A stretch of 58,721 nucleotides of DNA from Clostridium thailandense (GCF_019207025.1 NZ_JAEEGC010000049.1:1-58721); one strand, 5' to 3'; counted from the first letter of the stretch, positions 1 through 9,626 are shown. Notes: generated from the sequence alone by a model not told the origin. Numbers and translations are program-made.

Positions 1-29
1 AATGATAGGATTGACCTTGTAATAAAAAT

Positions 30-70
30 AAAAGCAAATTTAAAGAAATCTTTTCTTTAAATTTGCTTTT
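30..70. terminator. Bidirectional intrinsic terminator
   Basis: A perfect 19-bp stem (30-48 with 52-70) with a 3-nt loop is flanked by A-rich and T-rich runs on both sides. It lies just 3' of the GGDEF-EAL gene, so it should end that minus-strand transcript and any plus-strand transcript from outside the window. Confidence 0.85.
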
Positions 71-83
71 ATTTAAAAATCAA

Positions 84-2030
84 CTATAATTTAATATCAA
101 AAAAACCTTTTTTCAAATCAAATTCAATTTCCTCTGGAGGAAACGGTTTACTGAAATAGTACCCTTGAATCCTATTACATTCCTTGTCTACCAATGACTG
201 CAATTGGTTCTTAAACTCTACACCTTCTGCTGTAACATCCAATTCCATTTTATGTGCTAGCTTTATTATTTCACAAGTAATTAATTCTTCATAAGAATTG
301 CTGCATAGACCATCTATAAAACTTTTATCTAACTTTAATGTATTAATAGGTAAACTCTTTAAATAATTTAATGAAGAGTAACCTGTGCCAAAATCATCTA
401 AAGCGATTCTTAACCCCATATTTCTCAACTCATTAAGAATTCTTAAGTTAGACTCAATAGTTTCCATCATAACACTTTCTGTTATTTCTAATTCCAAATA
501 TTCTGGCTTTGTTCCTGTCTGTTCTAAAATTAATTTTACATTATCTAAGAAATCCCTATTTTGAATTTGTGTGACAGATACATTTACTGAAATAAAGTCA
601 TACGAGTATCCTTTACTTTTCCACTCTTTATTTTGTATGCAAGCCGTCTCTAAAACCCATTGGCCTATTGGAATAATCAATCCTGTATCTTCTGCTAGTT
701 TAATAAATTCATAAGGAGAAACCCATCCAAACTTTTTACTATTCCATCTTAAAAGAGCTTCTAAGCTTACTATTTTCCCATTCTTTATATCCACCTGAGG
801 CTGATAATGCAGCATAAGTTCATCATTCTTTATAGCATTTCTCAATTCTTTTTCCATTTCAGTTCTTCTTGATATCTGGTCATACAAGGATTTTTCAAAA
901 AATATGTGAGAATTTTTACCTATATGTTTAGATTTATTTAATGCTATGTCTGCACTTCTTAAGATTTCCTCAAAGTTATCTCCATCATCTGGAAAAATGG
1001 CAATTCCAATGCTGCCAGATATGAAAAACTCCTTTTCATCTAGCTCCCATCTACTATTAATTAAATTGTATATTTTATTAATGCTTTCTAAAACATCTTC
1101 TTTACTTTCTACATTACGCTGTAATATTAAAAATTCATCTCCACTTGACCTAGAAACTATACAATTTTCCTTTAAATAATCCTGAAATGTTTCCCCTATT
1201 TTTCTTAACAGCTTATCACCACATTGATGTCCAAACCCATTGTTTATTCCTCTAAAGTTATCCAAATCCATGTAAATAATAGCTAACTTTAGTGAACTAT
1301 CATCATACTTATTTAACTCTCTCTGGATAAAGTTCCAATTAGGTAATCCTGTTAATGGATCATAATATGCCATCTTTTCTAATTCATCATATTGAGTTCT
1401 AAGTTGATGCTCTGCACCTCTCAATTGCTGATAAACTGCTGAAAGCTCTATATAACTTTCGCTTAACTTTTTATTAACTTCCAGTTCATTTAAATGCCTA
1501 GATGCTATTTCTGAAACCAGTTTGGCTACCTTTAGAAGAAAATCTATAATTGGTTTAAGGTGTTCTCTTTTTATTACTGGAATCTCTTTAACAGCTTTTA
1601 TGTATTTTTTTTCATCAAATCCAAATTGTGATCCCTGACTTCTAAAAAAATCTAAATTTGGTTCTTCTAAGAACATCTGGCTTGCAAAGATGTTTGCAAG
1701 ATAACAACCATCGATCCTTATTGGGACAACTATTTGTGCTAAACCATTCTTACACTTATGAATAATATATTCCTTTTCTTCTGTCATTTTCTCTACAACA
1801 ATTTTTTCATCGTTATAGCATCTTTGTCTTGTTGATTCATTTTTCATATAAAAATCTCTGCAAAGACTACCATGATCAATATTTACAAAACTTTCATCTT
1901 TAATCTCTTTAATTGTATATCCTATTCCAGTTATTGTCCCAAGACTTTCAATTAAACTATTTAAATGTTTTATATCTACAAGTTCAGAGAATTTATATTC
2001 CACAAAAACACCAGCCTTCATCCGTTCCAT
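84..2030 (-). CDS. PocR-GGDEF-EAL c-di-GMP signalling protein
   Basis: Cytoplasmic 648-residue protein that probably controls cyclic di-GMP. Residues about 10-180 look like a PocR ligand-binding domain, with cysteines at 57, 71, 93 and 109 that could bind a metal or cluster. Residues 180-220 look like a coiled-coil linker. The GGDEF domain (about 222-385) has a degenerate signature, SSGDEF at 295-300, so cyclase activity is doubtful. The EAL domain (about 395-640) keeps EALLRW at 424-429, NVS near 483, E517 and DDFGTGYSSL from 545, so phosphodiesterase activity is likely. No membrane segments are seen. Monocistronic: a terminator follows and about 200 bp of AT-rich DNA precedes. The start is uncertain because M1 and M4 both lack a strong ribosome site. 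PocR domains bind small metabolites in other proteins; the ligand here is unknown. Confidence 0.9.
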   Translation of the reverse strand: MERMKAGVFVEYKFSELVDIKHLNSLIESLGTITGIGYTIKEIKDESFVNIDHGSLCRDFYMKNESTRQRCYNDEKIVVEKMTEEKEYIIHKCKNGLAQIVVPIRIDGCYLANIFASQMFLEEPNLDFFRSQGSQFGFDEKKYIKAVKEIPVIKREHLKPIIDFLLKVAKLVSEIASRHLNELEVNKKLSESYIELSAVYQQLRGAEHQLRTQYDELEKMAYYDPLTGLPNWNFIQRELNKYDDSSLKLAIIYMDLDNFRGINNGFGHQCGDKLLRKIGETFQDYLKENCIVSRSSGDEFLILQRNVESKEDVLESINKIYNLINSRWELDEKEFFISGSIGIAIFPDDGDNFEEILRSADIALNKSKHIGKNSHIFFEKSLYDQISRRTEMEKELRNAIKNDELMLHYQPQVDIKNGKIVSLEALLRWNSKKFGWVSPYEFIKLAEDTGLIIPIGQWVLETACIQNKEWKSKGYSYDFISVNVSVTQIQNRDFLDNVKLILEQTGTKPEYLELEITESVMMETIESNLRILNELRNMGLRIALDDFGTGYSSLNYLKSLPINTLKLDKSFIDGLCSNSYEELITCEIIKLAHKMELDVTAEGVEFKNQLQSLVDKECNRIQGYYFSKPFPPEEIEFDLKKGFFDIKL

Positions 2031-2200
2031 TTTCCATAAAAACTCCCAAATAAAAATAATTTCTAAATTTTTTACAGTATTAATTAACTTATAGACAATT
2101 AATACTTAAAAAATTAAATATTAGTACACTCATGTACATTTTACCATACTATATTATGTTTGCATATTAAAAATTTCGTTATTTTTTGTCAAATTTTAAA

Positions 2201-2236
2201 GGTGTTAATTGCGAATAATTATACACAATTAACACC
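2201..2236 (-). terminator. Intrinsic terminator after the radical-SAM module
   Basis: An inverted repeat (GGTGTTAATTG at 2201-2211 with its complement at 2225-2235) directly follows the stop codon of the 2237-2980 gene. On the minus strand it is followed by TTTAAAATTT. Confidence 0.7.
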
Positions 2237-2980
2237 CTAATTCATTTCAGTAATAAACTTCCAATAGCGCTTCGGCATATGGCTTTTTTGCAGATTTACA
2301 TTTTTTCGATTTTCTATTGCAATAGAATTAAAATACTCTTTCCAGAGCTTTTCATAAATGCCATAGTCCTCACTCCTTGGTATTTTTTCTATATCAATAA
2401 TTGACATTTCAGTAATTATCCACTTGCTTTTGTTATACAAAGCTGCTATTCCTCTTCTTCTGTCATGAATAATAAATTTTTCCGAAGAAAATCTTTGTAC
2501 AAAGTGCGGCATAATTAGTTCAAGTATATTATAATCTGGTTCCATCTCTGCATAATATAAATTATTATTTAAAACTGTAAATCTTATAAAACCCAGCATT
2601 CTATGTGTTTCACTAATTATTTTTCGACTTACATTGTGAATATACATTACTGTATTATTATGCATATGCAAATCTATATCTCTGCCTATATTAAAAGCTA
2701 ACTTTAAATATTTGTAAATTGCAGTATCACTTTCTTTTAATTCAGATAAAAAAACGTAAAAAATATTTTTCAACACTTCATGTGAAATCTTGTTTTTTAT
2801 CGAATTATATACCTTATCGGCCTTTTTCTTGTCAGTTTTTATATATATAGTATCTATAAAAAAACTTGGAATAAAGTCTTGTTCCTTAAAAATTTCTTCA
2901 GGTTTCTCCTTTTTATAATAAGATTCATAAATGGCTGTAAGCAAACCTTCAAAACTTCCATCATAAATATAGCAAATCAT
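2237..2980 (-). CDS. Putative DNA metabolism protein (TIGR03915/DUF4130-type), partner of the radical-SAM gene
   Basis: A protein of 247 residues starting at the ATG at 2980 (MICYIYDGSFEG), preceded by AAAGGA at a good distance. A longer reading from a TTG at 3016 is less likely. The N-terminal YDGSFEGLL and the internal PHFVQRF and DRRRG segments fit the family annotated as 'probable DNA metabolism protein', which is almost always encoded next to a radical-SAM 'putative DNA modification/repair' protein, exactly as here (the radical-SAM gene ends 58 bp upstream at 3039). No function has been shown to my knowledge. The pair is thought to act together on nucleic acid because the partner has a helix-hairpin-helix. 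A terminator follows, so the two genes form a short operon. Confidence 0.85.
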   Translation of the reverse strand: MICYIYDGSFEGLLTAIYESYYKKEKPEEIFKEQDFIPSFFIDTIYIKTDKKKADKVYNSIKNKISHEVLKNIFYVFLSELKESDTAIYKYLKLAFNIGRDIDLHMHNNTVMYIHNVSRKIISETHRMLGFIRFTVLNNNLYYAEMEPDYNILELIMPHFVQRFSSEKFIIHDRRRGIAALYNKSKWIITEMSIIDIEKIPRSEDYGIYEKLWKEYFNSIAIENRKNVNLQKSHMPKRYWKFITEMN

Positions 2981-3038
2981 ACATATTTTTCCTTTACCAA
3001 AAATATTTTCTACCAAAAAATTTTAGCTTTTCAAACCT

Positions 3039-4343
3039 TTATATCTCACCAGTAATGCTTGTTATTGAATCTTGTGACTTATATAATATTGATTTTTCAT
3101 CAAAAAATGATATTTGCGTATAATTATACCTATTAATTCCTGTTATTGCATCCTCCACCTGCTCTCTTATAAGTTCTTCTTTAAAAGTTATTTTACCATT
3201 GTATTTTCCTTTGCAAGTTATAAAATATTTTGCTCTCTTTAATGCTATACCAATCTTTCTTAAATCATCGAAATTTAAAAATTGAACTTTCCTTATCTTT
3301 ACTATTTTCATAGCAGATCTTACTCCAATTCCAGGCACACGCAAAAGTAAATTATATGGAGCTAAATTAATTTCTACAGGGAAATGCTCTAAATGTCTTA
3401 ATGCCCAATCAGTTTTTGGATCTAACTTCATGTCAAAGTTAGGGTTTTCATCATTTAGTAATTCACCTGCAGAAAACCCATAAAATCTCAAAAGCCAATC
3501 TGCCTGATATAACCTATGTTCTCTTATTAGAGGAGGATTTTTAATATCAGGAAGCTTCGAACTTTTTACCACTGGGACATATGCTGAATAATAAACCCTT
3601 TTCAGATTATAATGATTATACAGGCTTTCTGAAAGTTTCATAATCTGTAAATCACTTTCAGGAGTAGCACCAATTATTAACTGGCTACTTTGTCCTGCAG
3701 GCACAAATCTGTCTGCATTCCTATATATTTTTCTTTCTTCTTCTAAAATGGAAATTTCTCTTCCAATAAAAGACATAGGTTTCAGAATTTTTTCTTTATC
3801 TTTCTGTGGTGCTAAAAGCTTTAAACTTTTACTTGAAGGAAGCTCTATATTTACACTCATTCTATCTGCAAGTAACCCAGCTTTTTTTATCAAAATTTCA
3901 TCTGCACCAGGTATAGCTTTTAAATGAATATATCCGTTGAACTTATGCTCATTTCTAAGTCTATCAGCTACCTCTATAATAAGTTCCATTGTATAATTAG
4001 CATTTTGTAAAACAGCAGAACTCAAAAACAATCCTTCAATGTAATTTCTTTTATAAAAATTTAATGTTAAATCTGCCACCTCTTTAGGTGTAAAAAAAGC
4101 CCTCTCAATATCATTTGAAATTCTATTTACGCAGTAAGTGCAATCGAAAGTACAATAATTTGTTAATAAAATCTTCAAAAGAGATATACATCTTCCATCT
4201 GAAGTAAAACTGTGGCATATTCCACTTTGATATCCGTTTCCTATTCCACCTTTGGTATTTTTCCTATTACTTCCACTAGATGAACATGATACATCATATT
4301 TGGCGGCTGCTGAAAGTATTCTTAACTTTTCCAATACATCCAT
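3039..4343 (-). CDS. Putative DNA modification/repair radical-SAM protein (TIGR03916-type)
   Basis: A radical S-adenosylmethionine protein of 434 residues. The canonical cluster motif CxxxCxxC is at C64, C68 and C71 (NYCTFDCTYC). The C-terminal third holds a helix-hairpin-helix, LLLRVPGIGVRSAMKI, the non-specific DNA/RNA binding element seen in repair enzymes. This combination defines the family of radical-SAM proteins presumed to act on DNA, always paired with the gene that follows here (2237-2980). Substrate and reaction are unknown. The start has an excellent ribosome site (CAGGAGGG, 7 nt before ATG). It is probably the first gene of a two-gene operon. Further cysteines at 20, 43 and 52 in the N-terminus could bind an extra metal site. 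Confidence 0.9.
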   Translation of the reverse strand: MDVLEKLRILSAAAKYDVSCSSSGSNRKNTKGGIGNGYQSGICHSFTSDGRCISLLKILLTNYCTFDCTYCVNRISNDIERAFFTPKEVADLTLNFYKRNYIEGLFLSSAVLQNANYTMELIIEVADRLRNEHKFNGYIHLKAIPGADEILIKKAGLLADRMSVNIELPSSKSLKLLAPQKDKEKILKPMSFIGREISILEEERKIYRNADRFVPAGQSSQLIIGATPESDLQIMKLSESLYNHYNLKRVYYSAYVPVVKSSKLPDIKNPPLIREHRLYQADWLLRFYGFSAGELLNDENPNFDMKLDPKTDWALRHLEHFPVEINLAPYNLLLRVPGIGVRSAMKIVKIRKVQFLNFDDLRKIGIALKRAKYFITCKGKYNGKITFKEELIREQVEDAITGINRYNYTQISFFDEKSILYKSQDSITSITGEI

Positions 4344-4408
4344 ATATACTCCCTCCTGCTATATAGTTATAATTATACCAAACATATGTTCTTATGTAAA
4401 TAATATAA

Positions 4409-4439
4409 AAGTAAGTTTTAGTAAAATTAAAACTTACTT
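4409..4439 (-). terminator. Intrinsic terminator after the S1-domain gene
   Basis: A 12-bp stem (4409-4420 with 4428-4439) lies 17 bp beyond the S1-domain gene stop codon, followed on the minus strand by a T-rich stretch. Confidence 0.75.
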
Positions 4440-4455
4440 CCATATTAACTGTATT

Positions 4456-5637
4456 TTAATCAAATTTTAAATCTTTAAATTTATCTCCAAACAGTTCACC
4501 TAAGCTTACTCCTGATTCTTGAGTATCAACATATTTCTCAATATCTTCCTTTGGTTTTTCTAAAGCTTCTTTTATGCTTAAACTCATCTTTTTCGCTTCC
4601 CCATCAATGTCTAGTATCTTCACTTTTACTTTGCTTCCTATACTTAACACATCTGATGGTTTTAAAATGCGTTCTTCTGATATCTCTGAAATATGTACTA
4701 ATCCTTCTATACCTGATTCTAATTCCACAAAAGCACCAAAATTTAAGAATTTTGAAATAGTTCCTTCTACTATGCTTCCTATTTTATATTCTTGTAAAAC
4801 ATTATTCCAAGGGTCTTCACTTACATCTTTTAATGCTAAAGAAATTCTATTATTTTCTTTATCTGTCTCCAAAACATATACTTCTACTTTATCTCCAACT
4901 GATACAACATCGGAAGGATTATTAACCTTTTTCCATGATAACTGTGAAAGATGTATTAAACCATCTACTCCACCTAAGTCAACAAAAGCTCCAAACTTTG
5001 TTAGTCTGCTTACTATGCCTTTTCTCTTTTCGCCTGATTTAATATCATTCCATAATGCTGTCTTTTTAGCCTCTAACTCTACATTTTCTACTTCTTTTCT
5101 AGACAAAACTATTTTTTCTTTGTTTCTATCAAATTCTATGACCTTTACTTCTAAAGTTTTATTTACAAATTCATTTAAATCCTTCACATAAGCTACCGAA
5201 AGTTGTGAAGCAGGTATGAAGGCTCTAATTCCTTTTATATAAGTAACTACTCCACCTTTAACCACTTCTTTTACAGTTATTTCGAAAGTAGTACCATTTT
5301 TAAATGAATTTTCAAGCTCTTCCCATACCTTTATTTTATCTGCTGCTTTTTTTGATAATAAAATATTTCCTTCTCCATCATTCATATTTAGTATGTAAAC
5401 ATAAATTTCATCATTTTCTTTTAAAACATCTTTAGGATTTACTTCTGGATCATCACTTATCTCATTCTTAGCTAATATTCCATCTGACATATAACCTAAA
5501 TTTATTATTGCTTCGTTATCTGTTACCGATATAACCTTACCTTTTACAATTTCACCATTTCTAACTTTTTTCATTGATGCCTCTATTTCTTCCATAGCAT
5601 CACTCATTGAGTTTGTTTCGTTTTCATTAACTGACAT
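4456..5637 (-). CDS. S1 RNA-binding domain protein (ribosomal protein S1 homologue)
   Basis: A cytoplasmic protein of 393 residues with four S1 (OB-fold) domains in tandem, each opening with a G-x-I/V-x-G pattern: NGEIVKGKVI, GTTFEITVKEVV, SGEKRKGIVS and IGSIVEGTIS. The last two are typical of S1 (KFGAFVDL..GLIHLSQLSWKK and NFGAFVELESGIEGLVHISEIS). Four repeats rather than the six of Proteobacteria is usual for Firmicute S1-like proteins (YpfD/RpsA-like). Its role is probably mRNA binding at the ribosome. I chose the ATG at 5637 because AAGGAG lies 9 nt upstream; the upstream in-frame ATG at 5658 would place that ribosome site inside the gene. It is monocistronic, with a terminator downstream. 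Confidence 0.9.
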   Translation of the reverse strand: MSVNENETNSMSDAMEEIEASMKKVRNGEIVKGKVISVTDNEAIINLGYMSDGILAKNEISDDPEVNPKDVLKENDEIYVYILNMNDGEGNILLSKKAADKIKVWEELENSFKNGTTFEITVKEVVKGGVVTYIKGIRAFIPASQLSVAYVKDLNEFVNKTLEVKVIEFDRNKEKIVLSRKEVENVELEAKKTALWNDIKSGEKRKGIVSRLTKFGAFVDLGGVDGLIHLSQLSWKKVNNPSDVVSVGDKVEVYVLETDKENNRISLALKDVSEDPWNNVLQEYKIGSIVEGTISKFLNFGAFVELESGIEGLVHISEISEERILKPSDVLSIGSKVKVKILDIDGEAKKMSLSIKEALEKPKEDIEKYVDTQESGVSLGELFGDKFKDLKFD

Positions 5638-5742
5638 ACAATTCATCTCCTTACCCAATTCATATATATAAGTTTTGTTTTTTACCTAATTTTATTCTAC
5701 CACAAATAATATTTATTGGATAATTTAAGGATAAAAATTATG

Positions 5743-6708
5743 TTAAGTTACAATATCTCTATAAGCCTTATATCCTAAGACACCTTCTGCATTTTTAACA
5801 GCCCTTATTACTGCCTGCTCTACAACTCTTGCTGCTAATAGCCCTACAACATTAATATCTGCTTCTACTTTTCCAGTAGCCATAGTAAAAATAGTATCTC
5901 CATCGAACATTGAATGAGCAGGTCTCATAGCTCTTCCATAACCATTATGAGCCATGGAAGCCACTTTATTTATTTCTGATTTTGTGAATTTTCCATTTGT
6001 TACAACTACTCCAATAGTAGTATTTCCACTAAACAAATTTTTCTTTTCATCATACTGAGATATCATAACCCTTTCTGTATCTAAAAAAGTTCTTTTATCT
6101 TTATCTAAGGCTCCCGCAATAATCTTTCCTGTACTCGAATCAACAACATCACCAAGACAATTAACAGCAATAACTGCCCCGACCTGAAGTTCCCCAACCT
6201 GTAGTGCATAGCATCCAAGTCCTCCCTTCATAGAACTTTCAGGACCAAGTATCTTTCCTACAGTAGCACCTGTACCTGCACCTACATTACCTTCCATGCA
6301 CTCATTAAATTCTGCATTTTTACAAGCTTCATATCCCATTTCTTTATCAGGCCTAATTCTATAATCTCCAATAGCTAAATCAAAAAGTACCGCTGAACAT
6401 ACTATAGGGACTTTGGTAACCCCCACATCAAAGCCTATGTTTTTATCTTCCAAGTACTGCATAACACCACTAGCGGCATCCAATCCAAAAGCACTTCCTC
6501 CAGCAAGAGTTACTGCATGGATTCTATCTACTAGATTCACCGGGTTTAACAAATCTGTTTCCCTAGTTCCTGGAGCTCCTCCTCTTACATCCACACCTGC
6601 CGAAGCTCCATCTTCACATATTACTACAGTGCATCCGGTAGGCCCATTTAAATTTTGTGCATTACCTATTCTTATTCCTTGTATTTCATTAAATAATATC
6701 TCTTTCAT
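5743..6708 (-). CDS. P1-family (S58, DmpA-like) aminopeptidase
   Basis: A protein of 321 residues of the self-processing N-terminal-nucleophile peptidase family that includes DmpA and the beta-aminopeptidases BapA/BapF. Signature segments are TGCTVVICEDGASAGVDVRG, the LAGGSAFGLDAASGV block near 70-82, GNVGAGTGATVGK near 140-152, and the NTTIGVVVTN segment at 229-238. The last is the expected autocleavage site, where T230 or T231 would replace the Ser nucleophile of DmpA. The usual autoprocessing would give a large and a small chain. No signal peptide is seen, so it is probably cytoplasmic. It has a strong AGGAGG ribosome site and stands alone between two minus-strand genes. The natural substrate is unknown. 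Confidence 0.9.
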   Translation of the reverse strand: MKEILFNEIQGIRIGNAQNLNGPTGCTVVICEDGASAGVDVRGGAPGTRETDLLNPVNLVDRIHAVTLAGGSAFGLDAASGVMQYLEDKNIGFDVGVTKVPIVCSAVLFDLAIGDYRIRPDKEMGYEACKNAEFNECMEGNVGAGTGATVGKILGPESSMKGGLGCYALQVGELQVGAVIAVNCLGDVVDSSTGKIIAGALDKDKRTFLDTERVMISQYDEKKNLFSGNTTIGVVVTNGKFTKSEINKVASMAHNGYGRAMRPAHSMFDGDTIFTMATGKVEADINVVGLLAARVVEQAVIRAVKNAEGVLGYKAYRDIVT

Positions 6709-6777
6709 TTTATCCTCCTATTCTAGAATTTAATCTCTTAAACATTTTAATATTACAATTATCTTAAAATAAATAAA

Positions 6778-6813
6778 ACCCTATAGAATTAGTAAAAATC
6801 AATTCTATAGGGT
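6778..6813 (-). terminator. Intrinsic terminator after the ECF S-component gene
   Basis: A perfect 13-bp stem (6778-6790 with 6801-6813) starts 8 bp beyond the stop codon and is followed on the minus strand by TTTTATTTATTTT. Confidence 0.85.
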
Positions 6814-6820
6814 AAATCTC

Positions 6821-7408
6821 TTATTTATGTCTTATTTTATTAACAGCAGTTACTACTGCAACCGTTATTATTGTAGATATTATTGCTTCTGGAATACCAT
6901 TCATTAAAGCAACTGTAGCTATTCCCTTCTTAGCAGCACTAATACTTAAATGCAATGTATTTGCATATGGTCCTAAATAGATTAAGTAAATCATTCCTAG
7001 AACCCCACAAGTATTAGTTAACGAACCAATCGCCGCTGCAACTGACATGTTGAACACCTTAAAATTAGTCTTTATAGCCTTATAAGTATAATAAGATGTC
7101 AAAGCAATAAGTACTCTTGGTAATACTGATACTATTGGATTTAAAAATACAAAAGATACTGGTGTTGGAGCTGTTATAGATTGTATTATGCTAAATATAC
7201 CAAATATTAACCCAACCATACATCCTACAACTGGACCTTCTAAAATAGCTCCTATAATAACAGGAATATGCATTATAGTTGCCTTTACAGGTGGAATAGG
7301 TATAAAACCCAAACCAGTTACACCTAGTACAATTGAAATAGCTGACAGCATTCCAACTATGGCCATCTGTCTTGTGTTGAATCTTGCAGTTCTTAATCCT
7401 CTTTCCAT
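6821..7408 (-). CDS. ECF transporter substrate-binding (S) component, putative pseudouridine or nucleoside uptake
   Basis: Integral membrane protein of 195 residues with about six hydrophobic segments and the ECF S-component hallmark near the N-terminus (TRQMAIVGMLSAISIVLG, the helix 1 region that docks the EcfT coupling protein). The start is the ATG at 7408 because GGAGG lies 5 nt upstream; the open frame extends 32 codons further but without a ribosome site. It lies 218 bp downstream of psuG-psuK in the same direction. That points to a pseudouridine or related nucleoside substrate, using the shared EcfA-EcfT module encoded elsewhere. The substrate is inferred from context only. A weak hairpin between it and psuG may lower its transcription. 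Confidence 0.8.
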   Translation of the reverse strand: MERGLRTARFNTRQMAIVGMLSAISIVLGVTGLGFIPIPPVKATIMHIPVIIGAILEGPVVGCMVGLIFGIFSIIQSITAPTPVSFVFLNPIVSVLPRVLIALTSYYTYKAIKTNFKVFNMSVAAAIGSLTNTCGVLGMIYLIYLGPYANTLHLSISAAKKGIATVALMNGIPEAIISTIITVAVVTAVNKIRHK

Positions 7409-7585
7409 GATTTCCTCCGTTCTTATTCCTACTTGGATATAATTCGGAATAACTTTAATAAAATATTTGTGTTCGGTTTCATAAAGGAATACCGACATTT
7501 TCATTGTATCACCTTGAAAAAAAATTTCAATATATAAATAATTAGTTTAACTTATTTAAATATACAGAATTGTGTGTAAAAGGCA

Positions 7586-7623
7586 AAAGGCTGTGTATCT
7601 ATTAAATAAATACGCAACCTTTT
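7586..7623 (-). terminator. Possible weak terminator or attenuator after psuG
   Basis: An imperfect 12-bp stem (AAAGGCTGTGTAT at 7586-7598 with ATACGCAACCTTT at 7611-7623, one mismatch) directly follows the psuG stop codon and has a broken T-run on the minus strand. It may partly separate psuKG from the transporter gene. Confidence 0.5.
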
Positions 7624-7626
7624 ATA

Positions 7627-8538
7627 TTATTTACATAGCTCAGTAGCTATATCTGCTGCAAGCTTTGCATTATTGTAAACTAGTTTAATGTTTGATTCTA
7701 AGCTGTCTCCACCTGTTATATCCTTTATTTTAGCAAGTAAGAATGGTGTACTTTCTTTGCCTCTTATTCCTTTTTCCTCTGCTTCTTTTACTGCCTCATT
7801 AATTGCTTTAGTTATTACATCATAGTCCATTGCATCTTCTTCTGGTATTGGATTTGTAATTACCATTCCTCCATTTAATCCCAAATCCCACTTAGCTTTT
7901 ATAGCGTCTGCTACTTCTTTTGCACTATCAATTCTATAATCTACGCCAAAACCGCTTTTTCTAGTATAAAATGCTGGTAATTCATTTGTACCAAAGCCTA
8001 CAACAGGAACTCCATTAGTTTCTAAGTACTCTAAAGTTAATCCTAAGTCTAGTATTGATTTTGCACCTGCACAAACTACTGCTACATTTGTATGTGCTAA
8101 TTCTTCAAGGTCTGCTGATATATCAAAAGTTTCTTGTGCCCCTCTGTGTACTCCTCCTATTCCGCCTGTTGCAAAAACTTTTATTCCAGCAAGAGCGGCA
8201 ATTATCATAGTAGTTGCTACTGTAGTTGCTCCATCTAATTTTTTAGCAACTATGAAAGGTATATCTCTTCTGCTAGTCTTAATAACATTATTATTTTTAC
8301 CCAAACGTTCAAGTTCTTCGTCAGTTACACCTACTTTTAGTCTTCCATCTAGTATAGCAATTGTAGCTGGCATAACACCTTTATCTCTTAATATTTGTTC
8401 AACCTTTTTAGCTGTTTCAACATTTTTAGGATATGGCATCCCATGAGATATTATAGTTGATTCTAATGCAACTACTGGTCTTCCTTCATCTAAGGCTTTT
8501 TTAACCTCTGGTTTTATATCTAAGTACTTTTCTAACAT
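7627..8538 (-). CDS. psuG: Pseudouridine-5'-phosphate glycosidase
   Basis: A protein of 303 residues that cleaves pseudouridine 5'-phosphate to uracil and ribose 5-phosphate, breaking a C-C glycosidic bond. Family signatures are [14 protein letters not shown] near 23-36, [38 protein letters not shown] and [18 protein letters not shown], with ITNPIPEE near 228. The length matches the family (about 300-310). It overlaps the upstream kinase gene by 7 bp (ATG inside GAATTATGTTAG), so the two are translationally coupled. Together they form the complete catabolic pair: kinase (pseudouridine to its 5'-phosphate), then glycosidase. The pathway probably salvages pseudouridine from degraded stable RNA. 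Confidence 0.97.
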   Translation of the reverse strand: MLEKYLDIKPEVKKALDEGRPVVALESTIISHGMPYPKNVETAKKVEQILRDKGVMPATIAILDGRLKVGVTDEELERLGKNNNVIKTSRRDIPFIVAKKLDGATTVATTMIIAALAGIKVFATGGIGGVHRGAQETFDISADLEELAHTNVAVVCAGAKSILDLGLTLEYLETNGVPVVGFGTNELPAFYTRKSGFGVDYRIDSAKEVADAIKAKWDLGLNGGMVITNPIPEEDAMDYDVITKAINEAVKEAEEKGIRGKESTPFLLAKIKDITGGDSLESNIKLVYNNAKLAADIATELCK

Positions 8539-9626
8539 AATTCTAATTCCTCCATCTTTTTAATTACATTTTCATATGACATATTTGGATTTATAGTATT
8601 ACTATGAGATAGTGCTAGTATAGAAGCACTCATAGCAAATTTAGCTGCATAATCTATTGAAAAATCTTTGAGTTTACTATAAGTAAGTCCTGCTACAAAA
8701 GCGTCACCTGCTCCTGTTGCATTTACCACCTTAACCTTTGGTGTCTTGATTATATCTTCATCTATTCCGTCGTTATAATAAATCCCCTCTTCTCCTAGCG
8801 TAATAAATACTCTTTTTACACCTTGGTTTAAAAAGTATTCACCACATCTTTTCAAGTCATCATTATTAACTATTTTTATGTCTGAAAGAATTTCAGCTTC
8901 AATTTTATTTGGTTTAATAGTATGAAAATTACCAATAATATTTTTTACCTTTTTTGATTTTGCTGTGGATACTGTATCCAAGAAAAATTCTGTATCTTTA
9001 CTATTTGTAACAATATATTCGATAGTTTCCGCTGGTATATTGGTATCTATAATACATATATTGGAATTTTCAATTACATGCTTTTTCTTTTGGATAAATT
9101 CAACTGTCATTTTTTCAAAAACATCCATATATGCAATTGCTGCATGCATATCTCTTTCTTCATCTAATATACACAAATAAGTTGAAGTAGACTGTCCTTC
9201 AAGTATTAAAGAATGCTGCATATCCATTCCTAATACCCTTGCTTCTTCTAATATCTTATTTCCATGAAGATCATCGCCTAATGCTGTAATAAGTTTAGTC
9301 TCAGCTCCAAGTTTAGTAAGATTTTCTCCTATATTTCTGCCTACACCACCAAGAGATACCTTAACCACTCCTGGATTAGAATCTTTCATAAGTAACTTTT
9401 GATTAGGAAACCCTTGAATATCAATGTTTGCACCACCAATGATACAAACATATGGGTCTTCACTTAGTATATATCCTTTTCCTCTAATATAGCCTTTTTT
9501 CATCAAGTTAGTTATATGAACTGCAGCCGAGGAACGGGTAATACCCAAAGCATCTGAAAGATCTTTTTGTGATATCATGGGATTTTCCCTAATTAACTTT
9601 AATATTTCTTCTTCTCTATTAGTCAT
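8532..9626 (-). CDS. psuK: Pseudouridine kinase (PfkB family) with N-terminal winged-helix domain
   Basis: A protein of 364 residues. Residues 1-57 form a helix-turn-helix of the MarR/Lrp-like winged type ([32 protein letters not shown]). Residues about 60-355 are a PfkB sugar kinase, with the substrate-binding [10 protein letters not shown] and [15 protein letters not shown], and the ATP/anion-hole motif [13 protein letters not shown] near 313-325. Kinases with such a fused regulator are common in Firmicute pseudouridine loci and may control their own operon. The ribosome site AAGGAG precedes ATG at 9626. The following psuG overlaps by 7 bp. Assignment to pseudouridine rather than another nucleoside rests on the psuG coupling. 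Confidence 0.92.
   Translation of the reverse strand: MTNREEEILKLIRENPMISQKDLSDALGITRSSAAVHITNLMKKGYIRGKGYILSEDPYVCIIGGANIDIQGFPNQKLLMKDSNPGVVKVSLGGVGRNIGENLTKLGAETKLITALGDDLHGNKILEEARVLGMDMQHSLILEGQSTSTYLCILDEERDMHAAIAYMDVFEKMTVEFIQKKKHVIENSNICIIDTNIPAETIEYIVTNSKDTEFFLDTVSTAKSKKVKNIIGNFHTIKPNKIEAEILSDIKIVNNDDLKRCGEYFLNQGVKRVFITLGEEGIYYNDGIDEDIIKTPKVKVVNATGAGDAFVAGLTYSKLKDFSIDYAAKFAMSASILALSHSNTINPNMSYENVIKKMEELELC

Noticed and set aside
4574..5191. Plus-strand open frame of 205 codons
   Set aside because: Antisense shadow of the S1-domain gene, without ribosome site or recognisable domain.
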